Assembly: GCF_007744075.1 (NCBI RefSeq)
Contig: NZ_CP036266.1
Span: 806,001-870,000 of the forward strand
Source: Gimesia chilikensis
GTDB taxonomy: Bacteria > Planctomycetota > Planctomycetia > Planctomycetales > Planctomycetaceae
Reading direction: 5' to 3'
DNA: 64,000 bases
Part shown: in pieces, positions 26,679 to 36,299 of the stretch
Numbering within the stretch: position 1 is the first letter of the stretch
Layout of the letters: each line of letters begins with the position of its first letter
Notes under the pieces: model-generated
Seen by the model: the letters and a program-made list of their open reading frames with translations, nothing else
Told to the model about the DNA's origin: nothing
The model's database searches: none
Translations under genes and position numbers: made by a program

Positions 26679-27932
26679 CAGAGAAGCGTTCTGAGCAGCC
26701 TCTGATGTGTCTGCTCCCTCTGACTGGCTTATCCGGTTTTCGCGAGCCCGGCTTTCAAAATAGGCCATCTGCCACGCCATCAACGGGAGAATTCCCAGCG
26801 GTAAAATCGCCGGTGACCAGGCAGCGACCGGCAGCAGGACGCGTTCCACTGCACCCATACCCAGGGGGACGAGTAACAGCCAGGCGGTCAGAGCCAGTCC
26901 ACGGTAGCAACGTTCCTGCATACTCACGATCAACGCCCAGCTGGCGATGGGGGCGGCCAGCAGAAACGTTAAACGCTCGGTACCAGGGCCAACGAGTAGC
27001 TGCCAGCAGACCCAAGTGGTCAAGACGCCGGTGAAATAGGCTTCTTTCGAGGTGGCGATGCGGGCCAGACGCAGACACCACAACAGCGCCAGTCCGGCCA
27101 TTCCCAACTGCAGAAGTGTGTAGACCCGATCGTCAATGTAGGTTCCGAAGTTCTCGGCAATTGTGTAAGCATCCCGTAATCCCGCCTGTCTGAGTGTACG
27201 ATACGGGCCGGTCAACAGGTCATACCAGTTCTGGTACTGCTGAACGACGACCGGCAAGGGGCGTGTCAAAAACGGTGGCAGCACCAGCACCGCACAGGCG
27301 GTCGCAAAGCGGGGACCCAGCTGAAACGGAAAGCGAGCCATCAGCAGTAACGCCAGTGCAGCCGGCCAGAGCTTGATATGCACGGCGGCAGCCAGAATAA
27401 ATGCGGCTCCCCACCAGCGCTCTTTTTTGAGACAGACGACCGCCAGCGCCGCCAGGGCAAAGACGAGGGCATTACTCTGGGCTGACCAGATCGCGCGCGT
27501 ACAGCCGACCAGACAGAGGATCAGAAACCCGGCTTCCTGCATTCGTGTCCATGAGCCGGGGAAGATTTCCTTAACCAGCAGCCGCAGCGCACAGACCAGC
27601 AGTCCGATATTCAAAGCGGACCAGAGAATCCCCCCGACGGTCGGAGGAAAAACTGCGAAAGCTGAGAACGCTATCGCAAATGTGGGGCTATAGCGAAACC
27701 CGGTGCTGTAGGCTTCATTATCATACAGGTTCCGGTCGGCCCACCAGTTGATCGAAGAGTCTGCAAAGCAGGGATAAACCGATTTCCGTTCGGGTTGAAC
27801 GATGAATTTCACACTCACCACGACCCACAAAACGGCCCATAAGATCAGCGCCCGCTTCAGCCAGATGGCTCCGGAAGTGGCTTCGACCTGGGGAGATTTA
27901 AAATAGAGTGGGTTATCGGGCAATTGATTCAT
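26670..27932 (-). CDS. GT87-type polytopic glycosyltransferase
   Basis: A 420-residue integral membrane protein with about ten hydrophobic helices, fitting the DUF2029/GT87 family of polyprenyl-phosphate-sugar-dependent mannosyltransferases. The periplasmic loop after the first helix ends in YDNEAYSTGFRYSPTFA, carrying the acidic residue plus FRYSP typical of this family. CTRAIWSAQSNALVFAL and VHIKLWPAALALL match the conserved GQ-N and KxxP segments. The C-terminal tail is polar. It lies convergent with waaF and next to LPS-core genes, so a part in core, O-chain or glycolipid assembly is likely, but donor and acceptor are unknown. Confidence 0.75.
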   Translation of the reverse strand: MNQLPDNPLYFKSPQVEATSGAIWLKRALILWAVLWVVVSVKFIVQPERKSVYPCFADSSINWWADRNLYDNEAYSTGFRYSPTFAIAFSAFAVFPPTVGGILWSALNIGLLVCALRLLVKEIFPGSWTRMQEAGFLILCLVGCTRAIWSAQSNALVFALAALAVVCLKKERWWGAAFILAAAVHIKLWPAALALLLMARFPFQLGPRFATACAVLVLPPFLTRPLPVVVQQYQNWYDLLTGPYRTLRQAGLRDAYTIAENFGTYIDDRVYTLLQLGMAGLALLWCLRLARIATSKEAYFTGVLTTWVCWQLLVGPGTERLTFLLAAPIASWALIVSMQERCYRGLALTAWLLLVPLGMGAVERVLLPVAAWSPAILPLGILPLMAWQMAYFESRARENRISQSEGADTSEAAQNASLAA

Positions 27933-28048
27933 GTCAGGCCTGAGGAATCGGTGCCTTACATGCGAAGACAGGCATGCTAAGACGGGGGGAGATCATGCAG
28001 GAAAAACGACGCCCCCGCTTGTATTGCTTTTCGCCAGACAGGGCAAGA

Positions 28049-28795
28049 TCAATCAGCGGTTTCCGCCTGTTCTGTAGAGTGTTTCAGCTGATTTTTGAGC
28101 TTTGAAAAGAAATGCCTGCGGTGTTCCCGGGGCAGATTTTCAATCGCCGCACGTATACAGATGACTTGCAGCGAACGGGGCAGGGGGAGCCCCTCATTGA
28201 GTGGCTGAATCGCCAGTCGGTCCAGCATGCAGATCAGCGATTTTTCCTGCGAAGCACAGCGACGGATTCCCACCGGATCGATCAGCCACAGCGCAGGCAC
28301 ACTCTGCCCCGATTCACCCGGCTTGAGAACGATGTTTTCCAGCTTGAGGTCCCGGTGCCGCAGTTGAGCATCTGCCAGGCGACGTACGATCGCCCCCAGT
28401 TCCCGCGCGATGGGATACAGTTCTGACTTGGATTCCGGAGCAACTGATTTGAAGACCTCGTAAACCGTCGTCCCCTCAATATAAGGCATTTCCAGCTGAT
28501 AATACGGACCGGAACGATACAGGGGTGTCGCCGGCTGAGGTGTGTTAACGCCTGCCTGCAGCAGTCGCCAGGCACCCGTCACCTGGCGTTGTGGCTGTGA
28601 CTGACCAAAGAGTGACTTCCAGCGGAGCTTCCAGTCAACGGGCCAGCGTTTGACTGTAGTCAGTCCGCGTCCCTGAATATCGAGCAGCCACACGGAACGT
28701 AAGTCTTCTTCTTTGAGGCAGCGAATGGTTGTATAAGGAACGCTGTCATCAAATAAGGAAAAGTGGTGTGGTGCTGCGGGAGGGGATTCAGACAA
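28049..28795 (-). CDS. Kdo-kinase/WaaP-like lipopolysaccharide kinase
   Basis: A 248-residue protein-kinase-fold enzyme of the Kdo/WaaP family, which phosphorylates sugars of the LPS inner core at the cytoplasmic face. The catalytic loop HRDLKLEN (147-154) carries the Asp, Lys and Asn of the family. The metal-binding Asp is in IDPVG (172-176), in place of DFG. TTVKRW near residues 46-51 could supply the ATP-binding Lys, and EMPYIEGTTVYE is the hinge-like segment. There are no membrane segments. Its neighbours are heptose genes and two GT2 transferases, supporting an LPS substrate. A Ser/Thr kinase role is less likely given the small size and context. Confidence 0.78.
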   Translation of the reverse strand: MSESPPAAPHHFSLFDDSVPYTTIRCLKEEDLRSVWLLDIQGRGLTTVKRWPVDWKLRWKSLFGQSQPQRQVTGAWRLLQAGVNTPQPATPLYRSGPYYQLEMPYIEGTTVYEVFKSVAPESKSELYPIARELGAIVRRLADAQLRHRDLKLENIVLKPGESGQSVPALWLIDPVGIRRCASQEKSLICMLDRLAIQPLNEGLPLPRSLQVICIRAAIENLPREHRRHFFSKLKNQLKHSTEQAETAD

Positions 28796-29020
28796 TTTTA
28801 CCCTGGCATCTCATGATTTCGATGATTGCCCTTTTCCAGATTACAGTTTCCTGCCAAACTCATGGCAAGCTTTCAGGAAAAGGCATAATTGATCATAATA
28901 GTATTCACATCGATCAGGATTCCTCTTTTAACAGGATCGCGCGCGGTTGACAATCTTGATGTTTGTTCGACCTTCCTGTGAAACATAGACCATTCTTACT
29001 GAAGTTTAAAAGCCAGCTTT

Positions 29021-29779
29021 ATGTCGTTATCGGTTATCGTCATTGTTAAAAACGAAGAATCTACGATTCGCGAGTGCCTGGCGTCGGTTGCCTGGGCAGA
29101 TGAAATCATCGTTCTGGATTCCGGCAGTACCGACCAGACGGTCGCCATCTGCAAGGAATACACAGAGCACGTTTACGAAACCGACTGGCCCGGCTTTGGA
29201 CCTCAGAAAAACCGCGCACTCGAATACGCCTCGAATGAGTGGGTCCTGTCGATCGATGCTGACGAACGAATCTCTTACGACCTGCAGACCGAAATCAAAC
29301 GCGTCATCCAGATGCCCAAACGCTACGATGCCTATTCCATGCCCCGCCGATCCAACTACTGCGGGCGATACATGAAGCATAGTGGCTGGTGGCCCGATCA
29401 TGTGGTGCGCCTCTTTCGCCGGGGCAAAGCCGAATTCAGCGACGACCTGGTCCATGAGCGGATTGTCGTGCAGGGCAGGGTGGGCAAACTCAAGGAACCC
29501 ATCATTCACGAATCTCTGCTCACGCTGGAACAGATTCTGAATACGATGAATTCCTATTCTACCGCGGGTGCGAAAATGATGGCAGAAGAACAGCAGCAGG
29601 CCAGCCTGTGCAAGGCCATCTGTCACGGCACGTGGACCTTTATCCGCACCTACTTTCTGCGGGCCGGTTTTCTGGACGGGAAAGAAGGTTTCATGCTGGC
29701 GATATCCAACGCGGAAGGCACCTACTATCGGTACCTGAAGCTGATGGTTCTCAACCGGGAAAAACAGGAAGAGCTCTGA
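29021..29779 (+). CDS. GT2 glycosyltransferase, WaaE-like
   Basis: A 252-residue GT-A fold family 2 glycosyltransferase resembling WaaE/KdtX enzymes, which add glucose to the inner-core heptose. MSLSVIVIVKNEESTIRECL is the family N-terminus. IIVLDSGSTDQT provides the nucleotide-sugar-binding Asp, and LSIDADERIS contains the DxD-like metal motif. FGPQKNRALEYA and the later DDLVHERI (acceptor-side acid) also match the WaaE group. It lacks transmembrane helices. It is followed after 6 bp by a second GT2 gene in the same direction, so the two form an operon facing away from the kinase gene. The exact sugar is not determinable. Confidence 0.85.
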   Translation: MSLSVIVIVKNEESTIRECLASVAWADEIIVLDSGSTDQTVAICKEYTEHVYETDWPGFGPQKNRALEYASNEWVLSIDADERISYDLQTEIKRVIQMPKRYDAYSMPRRSNYCGRYMKHSGWWPDHVVRLFRRGKAEFSDDLVHERIVVQGRVGKLKEPIIHESLLTLEQILNTMNSYSTAGAKMMAEEQQQASLCKAICHGTWTFIRTYFLRAGFLDGKEGFMLAISNAEGTYYRYLKLMVLNREKQEEL

Positions 29780-29785
29780 AATTCC

Positions 29786-30607
29786 ATGGCCGGACTTGCT
29801 GTCGTCATTACCACCTACAACTGGCCCACTGCCCTGGAGGCAGTGCTGGCAGGTTATCTGAGTCAGCAGCGTGCGCCGGATGAACTGCTCATCGCCGACG
29901 ACGGTTCCCGGGACGAAACCCGAACGGTCATCGAAGCATTCCAGGCGACAGCACCGTTCACCGTCAAACACATCTGGCACCCCGATGAAGGCTTCCGCGC
30001 AGGAGCAATCCGGAATCGGGCCATCGAAGCTGCCGAGGCCGACTACATCGTCTTCACCGACGGGGACTGCATTCCCGCTCCCTGGTTCCTGGCCCAACAC
30101 GAACAGCTCGCGGAAGCTGGCTGGTTTCTGTCGGGGAACCGGGTACTGCTGTCAGAATCATTTTCAAAACGGGTACTGGAAGAGAATCTGCCCGTGGAAG
30201 TCTGGACCTGGGCACAATGGTTCGCCGCCCGACGCGAGGGGAGTATCAACCGTCTGCTGCCTTTGTGCCGTCTGCCCCTGGGACGACATTACCGTCACCG
30301 GACTGCCCGGCAGTGGGAAGGCGCCAAGACCTGTAATCTCTCCGCCTGGAAGGCAGACCTGCTCGCCGTGAATGGCTTCGACGAAGACTACACCGGCTGG
30401 GGCATGGAAGATTCCGACCTCGTCCTGCGTCTGATCCGTAACGGAGTGTTTCACAAAGACGCCCGTTTTGCAGCCCCCGTGTTTCACCTCTGGCACCCGG
30501 AGAATTCGCGGGATCAACTGGAAGAAAATCAGCGGCGACTCAAACAGTTGATCGAGACCGATCGCATTCAGGCTCGCATTGGCATCGCTCAGGCACGAAC
30601 TGCCTGA
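29786..30607 (+). CDS. GT2 glycosyltransferase with C-terminal galactosyltransferase-type domain
   Basis: A 273-residue family 2 transferase. The N-terminal GT-A domain has VVITTYNWPTALEAVL, the donor-binding LLIADDGSRDET and the metal motif FTDGDCIP. The C-terminal part has GWGMEDSDLVLRL, the GWGxEDxDL signature of the GT7C-type domain also found in chondroitin-polymerase-like enzymes, followed by VFHLWHPE, whose His may bind metal. It overlaps nothing but starts 6 bp after the WaaE-like gene. Both should act on LPS core or a related glycolipid. A compact hairpin and T-rich tract follow the stop codon. Confidence 0.83.
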   Translation: MAGLAVVITTYNWPTALEAVLAGYLSQQRAPDELLIADDGSRDETRTVIEAFQATAPFTVKHIWHPDEGFRAGAIRNRAIEAAEADYIVFTDGDCIPAPWFLAQHEQLAEAGWFLSGNRVLLSESFSKRVLEENLPVEVWTWAQWFAARREGSINRLLPLCRLPLGRHYRHRTARQWEGAKTCNLSAWKADLLAVNGFDEDYTGWGMEDSDLVLRLIRNGVFHKDARFAAPVFHLWHPENSRDQLEENQRRLKQLIETDRIQARIGIAQARTA

Positions 30608-30623
30608 ACCCGAATCTCGTCTG

Positions 30624-30643
30624 CGCCGTTACGGCGTTTCTTT
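30624..30643 (+). terminator. Short rho-independent terminator after the GT2 pair
   Basis: CGCCG (30624-30628), loop TTA and CGGCG (30632-30636) are followed by TTTCTTT. It lies 17 bases after the GT2 stop and overlaps the last codons of the convergent sulfatase gene. The stem is short, so confidence is moderate. Confidence 0.5.
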
Positions 30644-32428
30644 GCGGAAAATCTCGACGAAGAAGGCACCCCGTGAGACGCCATTCCCTTCATCCAGCCA
30701 GGTCTGCAGCTTCTTCTGTCCCTTCGTCAGGTCCAGGGTGAAGGTCGTGGAAAGATCGCCTTCATCGATGTCCTGCTGCAGTTTCTGATCACCAATCTGG
30801 ATCCGGGCGACACCCTTTTTCAGTGGATGATGGGCCGATTCCGGTCGGCATCGCAGGGTGATTTCATACGTGCCGGGCGCTTCTACGTTGACAATCCAGA
30901 AGCCGTTGGCAATCGGGTTCTTCGCGATCTGCTGATGATTCCAGGGGACCTGTTGAATCGGAGCGTGCCAGTCGTGACAAGTCAGGTGGGCTGGGTTCTC
31001 AAACCGGGAACCGACGCCGATCGCCACGTATTCAGTGAAGCGGGGCTTCAGGCTCTCCCACCACTTTTCGTATTCCGCAGACAGATACTTCACCACGCCG
31101 GGAAATTCGGACGCAATGTTCTTGGTCTGACCGGGATCGTGTTGGATGTCATACAACTCCGTCTGGTTTACCAGTCGCCAGCGCTCGGTCATCACCGAAG
31201 ATTTCCGCCACTTCTCCGGCGTCTCAATCCGTTGAGAGTGGACGATCAGAGTCCGATTACGCAACGCGTCTTTCTTCCCCTTGAGGATAGGCACCAGGCT
31301 CGTGCCGTCCAGCTTGAGTTCGCTGGAGATCGTCAGGTGACAGAGTTCGGCCAGTGTGGGGAGGATGTCAATATGAGCCGAGAGCTGGGTGATATCCCGC
31401 CCCCCGTCCAGTTTGCCGGCCGGCCAGCGAATAAAACAGGGAACGCGATGTCCGCCGTCGTATTCTGAACCCTTCGTACCCCGCATGCCCGCGTTAAAAC
31501 CGGGCCACGATTCCAGCACGATCGGTTTGCCTTTGGAAAGCCGTCGCTGCTGTTTCTTGGAAAGGTCTTCCGGCTGGGGACGTTTAAAACCGGCTGCGGT
31601 GCCGTTATCGGTCATGAAGATTAGGATCGTGTTCTCATCGAGTCCCCAATCTTTGAGACGTCGTTCCAGCAGTCCCATGTTTTCATCGATGTTGGTGATC
31701 ATGCCGTAAAAGGCGGCCATCTGCTTTGACACACCTTTCCGCTCGTAAGGAGCGCTGTATTTGGGATCAACCAGGTACGGACTGTGAGGGGCATTGGTCG
31801 AGATGTAAGCAAAGAACGGTTCCGACTTGTTCGTCTCGATGAAGTTCAGCGCTTCCTGGAACCAGACGTCCGTGCAATAGCCTTTGAATTTTTCCGGCTT
31901 GCCGTTCCGCAGGTAAGTGTCGTCGAAGTAATCGTTCTGCCAGTAGTCCGGCGTCTGTGTGACTCCCCCGCCGCCATGCTGCACGACGGTTTCAAATCCC
32001 TGGTCCTGGGGACGCAGCGGATAATTGTCACCGAGGTGCCATTTCCCGAACATGCCGGTCTTGTAGCCGTTACTCTGCATCACTTCAGCCAGGGTGACCT
32101 CATTGGTATTCATCAGCGAGCGACCCATGATCGTATGCCAGACGCCGGTCCGCGTGGAGTAATGTCCGGTCATCAAAGCAGAGCGGGTCGGCGCACAGGT
32201 CGGGTCGACATGGAAGTTGGTCAGATGCAGACTCTGGCGATACAGTTGATCCAGGTTTGGCGTCTGGATCATCTTGTTCCCATGCGCGGCGATATCCCCG
32301 TATCCCTGATCATCTGTGATGACCAGAACAACGTTCGGCTTTCTGGTGTCGGTACTGTCAGCGCGACAGTCGGTGAAGGTGACCAGTAGCAGCAGGGTGC
32401 AGGTCACAAGCTGAAAAATCGCTCGCAT
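30629..32428 (-). CDS. Secreted sulfatase (arylsulfatase family)
   Basis: A 599-residue type I sulfatase that hydrolyses sulfate esters, probably of polysaccharides, in the periplasm or outside. A signal peptide (MRAIFQLVTCTLLLLVTFTDCRA) precedes VVLVITDDQGYGD, with two metal-binding Asp residues. CAPTR (78-82) is the formylglycine-forming CxPxR motif, so Cys78 must be matured by a formylglycine-generating enzyme. ALMTGHYSTRTG and GKWHLGD (Lys/His), then FMTDNGTAAG (metal Asp-Asn), complete the active site. The C-terminal part has a beta-sandwich-like extension. Planctomycetes typically carry many sulfatases for marine glycans. No maturation enzyme or partner hydrolase lies nearby. Confidence 0.93.
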   Translation of the reverse strand: MRAIFQLVTCTLLLLVTFTDCRADSTDTRKPNVVLVITDDQGYGDIAAHGNKMIQTPNLDQLYRQSLHLTNFHVDPTCAPTRSALMTGHYSTRTGVWHTIMGRSLMNTNEVTLAEVMQSNGYKTGMFGKWHLGDNYPLRPQDQGFETVVQHGGGGVTQTPDYWQNDYFDDTYLRNGKPEKFKGYCTDVWFQEALNFIETNKSEPFFAYISTNAPHSPYLVDPKYSAPYERKGVSKQMAAFYGMITNIDENMGLLERRLKDWGLDENTILIFMTDNGTAAGFKRPQPEDLSKKQQRRLSKGKPIVLESWPGFNAGMRGTKGSEYDGGHRVPCFIRWPAGKLDGGRDITQLSAHIDILPTLAELCHLTISSELKLDGTSLVPILKGKKDALRNRTLIVHSQRIETPEKWRKSSVMTERWRLVNQTELYDIQHDPGQTKNIASEFPGVVKYLSAEYEKWWESLKPRFTEYVAIGVGSRFENPAHLTCHDWHAPIQQVPWNHQQIAKNPIANGFWIVNVEAPGTYEITLRCRPESAHHPLKKGVARIQIGDQKLQQDIDEGDLSTTFTLDLTKGQKKLQTWLDEGNGVSRGAFFVEIFRKETP

Positions 32429-32763
32429 AGGGTGCTCGTTGAGGTCTCTCTGTTCGGAATGTCATTCAGATATAAATCGATTTAGTGCGAATAGCCCGGT
32501 CCTATTTTAACTGGCACCGTGAGAGATGGGTAGCAATAATTTAACATGTCTTAGATTTCAACTCCCGTTAGAGGGTTTATGTTGGTTGTACTGTCCCGAT
32601 TCCCGCCGGGAAGGCCAAAAAGGACGCCGGGCGATCATTTCCTTTTGATTCCCCAGTTCGCTATGATGGGCCGGAATTAAATCAAAGAACCTGAAAGGTC
32701 TACGACCGGGAGCGTCCGCCGGGTCGGTTTGATATCAATATTCTCTGATGACTGAAAAGAGCT
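32429..32763. other. Divergent intergenic region, sulfatase / ychF
   Basis: This 335-bp region separates the two divergent starts. A short perfect inverted repeat (TTCCCGCCGGGAA, 32600-32612) is the only structured element seen. Promoter hexamers are not clear, and no coding frame is convincing. Confidence 0.4.
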
Positions 32764-33855
32764 ATGGAAGCTGGTATTGTTGGCCTGCCGAATGTAGGTA
32801 AATCAACGTTATTCAACGCCTTAACGGCGGCGGGGATCGCAAGCGAGAACTATCCCTTCTGTACGATTGAACCCAACGTGGGGATCGTCAATGTCCCCGA
32901 TCCCCGGCTGGATATCATTCATAAATACATTACCACCGACAAAGTCATCCCCGCCATTCTCAGGCTGGTCGACATTGCCGGTATCGTGCGGGGGGCCTCC
33001 GAGGGCGAAGGGCTGGGAAATAAGTTCCTCTCTCACATTCGCAACGTAGATGCCATTCTGCACGTGGTCCGCTGTTTCGAGAACAGCGACGTGATCCACG
33101 TCGAAGGCAAGGTCGACCCGATCAGCGACATCGAAACCATCGATATGGAACTGATGCTGGCTGATATGCAGACGGTCGATTCTGCGAAAGATAAGGCCGC
33201 CAAAACCGCCCGCTCCGGGAATGCCGAAGCCAAAATGCGGCTGGCCGTCCTGGAAACCTGCGCAGAACGACTGGCGGAAGAAAAACCGCTCCGCGGGCTG
33301 ACCTTTGATGATCCGGAAAAACGGAAAATTTTCAAAGGCTATCAGTTCCTCACCGCCAAGCCGGTGCTGTATCTGGCGAACGTGGATGAGGACGACCTCC
33401 AAGGAGAAAGTGAACTCGTACAGCGGGTACGGGCACGAGCCGAAGAAGAGGGGGGCGAAGTCGTCGTGGTCTGTGGTCGCCTCGAAGCCGAAATCGCGGA
33501 ACTCGACGAAGCCGACCGCAACGAAATGCTCGAGAGTGTCGGCCTGGAAGAACCGGCACTGGCCGCAGTCGCACGTGCCGCCTACCATACACTGGGACTG
33601 CAGAGCTATTTCACTGCCGGGAAAATTGAAATCCGAGCCTGGACAATTCCCATCGGCGCGACCGGACCCCAGGCAGCCGGCGTCATCCACTCGGACTTCG
33701 AACGCGGATTCATTCGGGCGGAAATCTTCTCGGTGACTGACCTCGAACAGTACCAGTCGGAAAAAGCGATCCGCGAAGCCGGTAAGCTTCGTGTGGAAGG
33801 CAAAGAATATGTGATGCAGGATGGCGATATCTGTCACTTCCTGTTTAACGTCTAA
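32764..33855 (+). CDS. ychF: Ribosome-associated ATPase YchF (OLA1 family)
   Basis: A 363-residue P-loop NTPase of the Obg-related YchF/OLA1 family, which prefers ATP and binds ribosomes. The G1 motif GLPNVGKST (7-15) opens the protein, FCTIEPNVG is switch I, and [19 protein letters not shown] is the G3/switch region with the Gly-rich YchF signature. A coiled-coil-like helical arm follows (about 130-200), and the last 85 residues are the TGS-like domain ([12 protein letters not shown], ending [10 protein letters not shown]). The length and the characteristic C-terminus match YchF closely. It is a single housekeeping gene, not obviously in an operon with hisC, 180 bp downstream. Confidence 0.95.
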   Translation: MEAGIVGLPNVGKSTLFNALTAAGIASENYPFCTIEPNVGIVNVPDPRLDIIHKYITTDKVIPAILRLVDIAGIVRGASEGEGLGNKFLSHIRNVDAILHVVRCFENSDVIHVEGKVDPISDIETIDMELMLADMQTVDSAKDKAAKTARSGNAEAKMRLAVLETCAERLAEEKPLRGLTFDDPEKRKIFKGYQFLTAKPVLYLANVDEDDLQGESELVQRVRARAEEEGGEVVVVCGRLEAEIAELDEADRNEMLESVGLEEPALAAVARAAYHTLGLQSYFTAGKIEIRAWTIPIGATGPQAAGVIHSDFERGFIRAEIFSVTDLEQYQSEKAIREAGKLRVEGKEYVMQDGDICHFLFNV

Positions 33856-34034
33856 ATTTCCCGGGATTCGTCTCGTCCGGACGGAGACATCTCTGTGCTG
33901 AGGTGACGAAATCCTGTGAAATCAGAGAACTCCCGTTGCGGTCGACTTGTCCTGTTACAGGTTCCAGTCAGGATGACCGCGGGTGAAGGCAGGGACGTAC
34001 ACAATTGAAACGCTAACATTCGAGAAGAAGTATC

Positions 34035-35096
34035 ATGAGTCTCTTTAGACCACAGGTTCAGCAGATGGAAGGTTACACTCCCGGGGAACAGCCCCAGGAG
34101 TCCGGCTGGGTCAAACTGAACACCAACGAAAACGCTTATCCTCCCTCGCCACGCGTCCTCGAAGCAGTGCAGCAGACACTGTCAGGTCGGTTGAATATCT
34201 ATCCCGATCCGCTGGCAACCGAGTTTCGCAAAGCCGCTGCAGAACTGTTCGATGTCGATCCCGACTGGATCCTGCCCGGCAACGGGAGCGATGAAGTTCT
34301 GACGATCCTGATGCGAACCTTTGTCGATGCCGGAGAACTGGTATCGGCTCCCTATCCCAGCTACACCCTGTATGAAACGCTGGCTGAGATCCAGGGCGCC
34401 CGCTTTCAGAAGATTCAACTCAATCCTGACTGGAGCTGGCCCGACGCCGCACAGAGTCAAATCGGCGAGAGTAAGATTCTATTCGTTCCCAACCCGAATG
34501 CCCCGTCGGGCAATCGCTGGTCCGACGAGCAACTGCTCTCACTGATTCCTGCCCGGGGAGTACTCGTCCTCGACGAAGCCTACGGCGATTTCTGTGATCA
34601 GCCGCACCGGGGCGAACTGCTCAAATCAGAGCAGGGTGAGAAGCTGATCGTGACCCGCACCCTGAGTAAGTCCTATAGCCTGGCAGGCATCCGTTTTGGC
34701 TTCGCCGTCGCGCACCCCGATCTGATCAGCGGCATGCGGAAAGTCAAAGACAGTTACAACTGTAACACCCTCTCCCTCGCTGCAGCGACCGCAGCCCTCA
34801 AGGATCAGGAGTGGATGCAGGAGAACACCGAGAAGATCCGCACTACCCGCCGCTACCTCGTCGAACAACTCCGCAAGCTGGGCTTTGAAGCGGTCGACAG
34901 CCAGACGAATTTTGTCTGGTGCACACACGCCGACAAACAGCACGAACGGCGTTACCAGGAACTCAAGCAGCGGAAGATTCTCGTGCGTTACATGAAGTTT
35001 TCTCTGACAGAGGGAACCCTGGATGGCTTGCGGATCACCGTTGGCACCGATGCTGAGATTCAACATGTGCTGGATGCACTACAGGAGATCGGCTGA
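34035..35096 (+). CDS. hisC: Histidinol-phosphate aminotransferase
   Basis: A PLP-dependent class I/II aminotransferase converting imidazole acetol-phosphate and glutamate to histidinol phosphate in cytoplasmic histidine synthesis. The 353-residue protein shows KLNTNENAYPPSP (27-39), YPDP, GNGSDEVL (83-90), VPNPNAPSGN (151-160), DEAYGDF (180-186) and the PLP-Lys segment TLSKSYSLAGIRFG with Lys212. Arg residues near the C-terminus (LRITVG) bind substrate phosphate or carboxylate. GAGAAG sits 7 bases upstream of the ATG. hisB follows in the same direction after 194 bp, so the histidine genes are adjacent, with room for an independent promoter. Confidence 0.95.
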   Translation: MSLFRPQVQQMEGYTPGEQPQESGWVKLNTNENAYPPSPRVLEAVQQTLSGRLNIYPDPLATEFRKAAAELFDVDPDWILPGNGSDEVLTILMRTFVDAGELVSAPYPSYTLYETLAEIQGARFQKIQLNPDWSWPDAAQSQIGESKILFVPNPNAPSGNRWSDEQLLSLIPARGVLVLDEAYGDFCDQPHRGELLKSEQGEKLIVTRTLSKSYSLAGIRFGFAVAHPDLISGMRKVKDSYNCNTLSLAAATAALKDQEWMQENTEKIRTTRRYLVEQLRKLGFEAVDSQTNFVWCTHADKQHERRYQELKQRKILVRYMKFSLTEGTLDGLRITVGTDAEIQHVLDALQEIG

Positions 35097-35290
35097 GCGA
35101 CTGTTAAAACAGGCACAGCTTTACTTTCACTGAGGTGCGGTTAAAACGGTTATGCATTTCCCGCCGTTCCCCCACCGGGGAATTCGCGGCAGGCAGGCCT
35201 GTCTCTCTGAAGCATTTTGGTGAATCGTCTGCCACACGGTAAACTTTGATAAACGACCCACTTAATCCCTTTAGACATGAACTGACAGAG

Positions 35291-35878
35291 ATGAGCCGCA
35301 AAGCATCGATCAAACGTGAAACAGCCGAAACCCAGATTGAACTCACCCTGGAACTGGATGGTACCGGTCAGTCCGATATCCAGACCGGCGTCGGTTTCTT
35401 CGACCACATGCTGACCCTGCTGGCCCGCCACGCTTTGTTCGATCTGACAATCAAAGCGAACGGCGATCTGGAAGTCGACTACCATCACACAGTCGAAGAC
35501 GTCGGGATCTGTCTGGGCAAAGCACTCTGTCAGGCACTCGGCGACAAGCAGGGCATCACCCGTTATGGCTCACTGACGATTCCCATGGAAGAGACCCTGG
35601 TCACCGCGGCCCTCGACTTGAGTGGGCGTCCCTGGTTTGTCTTTCAGGTTGAATTCCCCACCGAAAAAATCGGGCAGTTCGATACCGAACTCGTCCGCGA
35701 ATTCTGGCAGGCATTCTCTTCCAACGGTCTGCTCAACCTGCATCACGTTCTGCATCATGGTGCGAACAGCCATCACATTTCGGAAGGCATTTTCAAAGGC
35801 ACCGCGCGAGCTCTGCGGCAAGCAGTCAGCATTGATCCGCGTCAACAGGGAGTGCCTTCTTCCAAAGGTGTACTCTAA
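35291..35878 (+). CDS. hisB: Imidazoleglycerol-phosphate dehydratase
   Basis: A monofunctional HisB dehydratase, which removes water from imidazole glycerol phosphate in histidine synthesis using two Mn ions. The ATG at 35291 gives 195 residues, the standard length, beginning [15 protein letters not shown]; the frame is open 45 bases further upstream without a good start. Metal and catalytic motifs appear in order: [17 protein letters not shown], then [21 protein letters not shown] in the second half, giving the two pseudo-symmetric HHxxE sites. There is no phosphatase domain, unlike the enterobacterial fusion. It follows hisC, and a hairpin terminator lies 37 bp after the stop. Confidence 0.95.
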   Translation: MSRKASIKRETAETQIELTLELDGTGQSDIQTGVGFFDHMLTLLARHALFDLTIKANGDLEVDYHHTVEDVGICLGKALCQALGDKQGITRYGSLTIPMEETLVTAALDLSGRPWFVFQVEFPTEKIGQFDTELVREFWQAFSSNGLLNLHHVLHHGANSHHISEGIFKGTARALRQAVSIDPRQQGVPSSKGVL

Positions 35879-35914
35879 AAGTATCGATGTTTTTCATTCC
35901 GACTCACCTGCTTT

Positions 35915-35950
35915 ACGGGAACGCTTTCATAAGTCGTTCCCGTTTCGTTT
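35915..35950 (+). terminator. Terminator of hisB
   Basis: ACGGGAACG (35915-35923) and CGTTCCCGT (35935-35943) form a perfect 9-bp stem with an 11-base loop, followed by TTCGTTT. The T-tract is interrupted, but the position just after hisB supports termination. Confidence 0.6.
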
Positions 35951-36299
35951 GGGAGTGTGAATGTCAATCTTCGGTAAGATGGTGTAGCGGAAAAAAGCGA
36001 ATTTTTTTTTCACATGGTTTTTCTTCTCATCTTTGTTGACTCTCTGTGAAGAAAAGTTAATCTGAGAATTAGCACCCGACAACTGATGTAATTCATTCTG
36101 ATTTCTGTTGAAATCAAAACACAATTACTGATTGGGGATGCTTTAGAAAAACGATAAACAATAAGCCATTCCGAATGAGACTTTCTTCAGTCGATACCTT
36201 TTTTTGATACTTGAACCCACTAAGATTTTTCTACTTTAAGAATTACTCTTAACCAGGTTGAGGTGTTACTTCACTCATCGTACTTCTGTTTCGCTTTCG

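Noticed and set aside
29027..30100. Long open frame on the minus strand opposite the two GT2 genes.
   Set aside because: The plus strand carries two complete glycosyltransferase signatures; the antisense frame has none.
32821..33837. Long open frame on the minus strand opposite ychF.
   Set aside because: It is complementary to a clear YchF gene, and its composition (Phe, His and Asp rich) is that of an antisense shadow in GC-biased codons.
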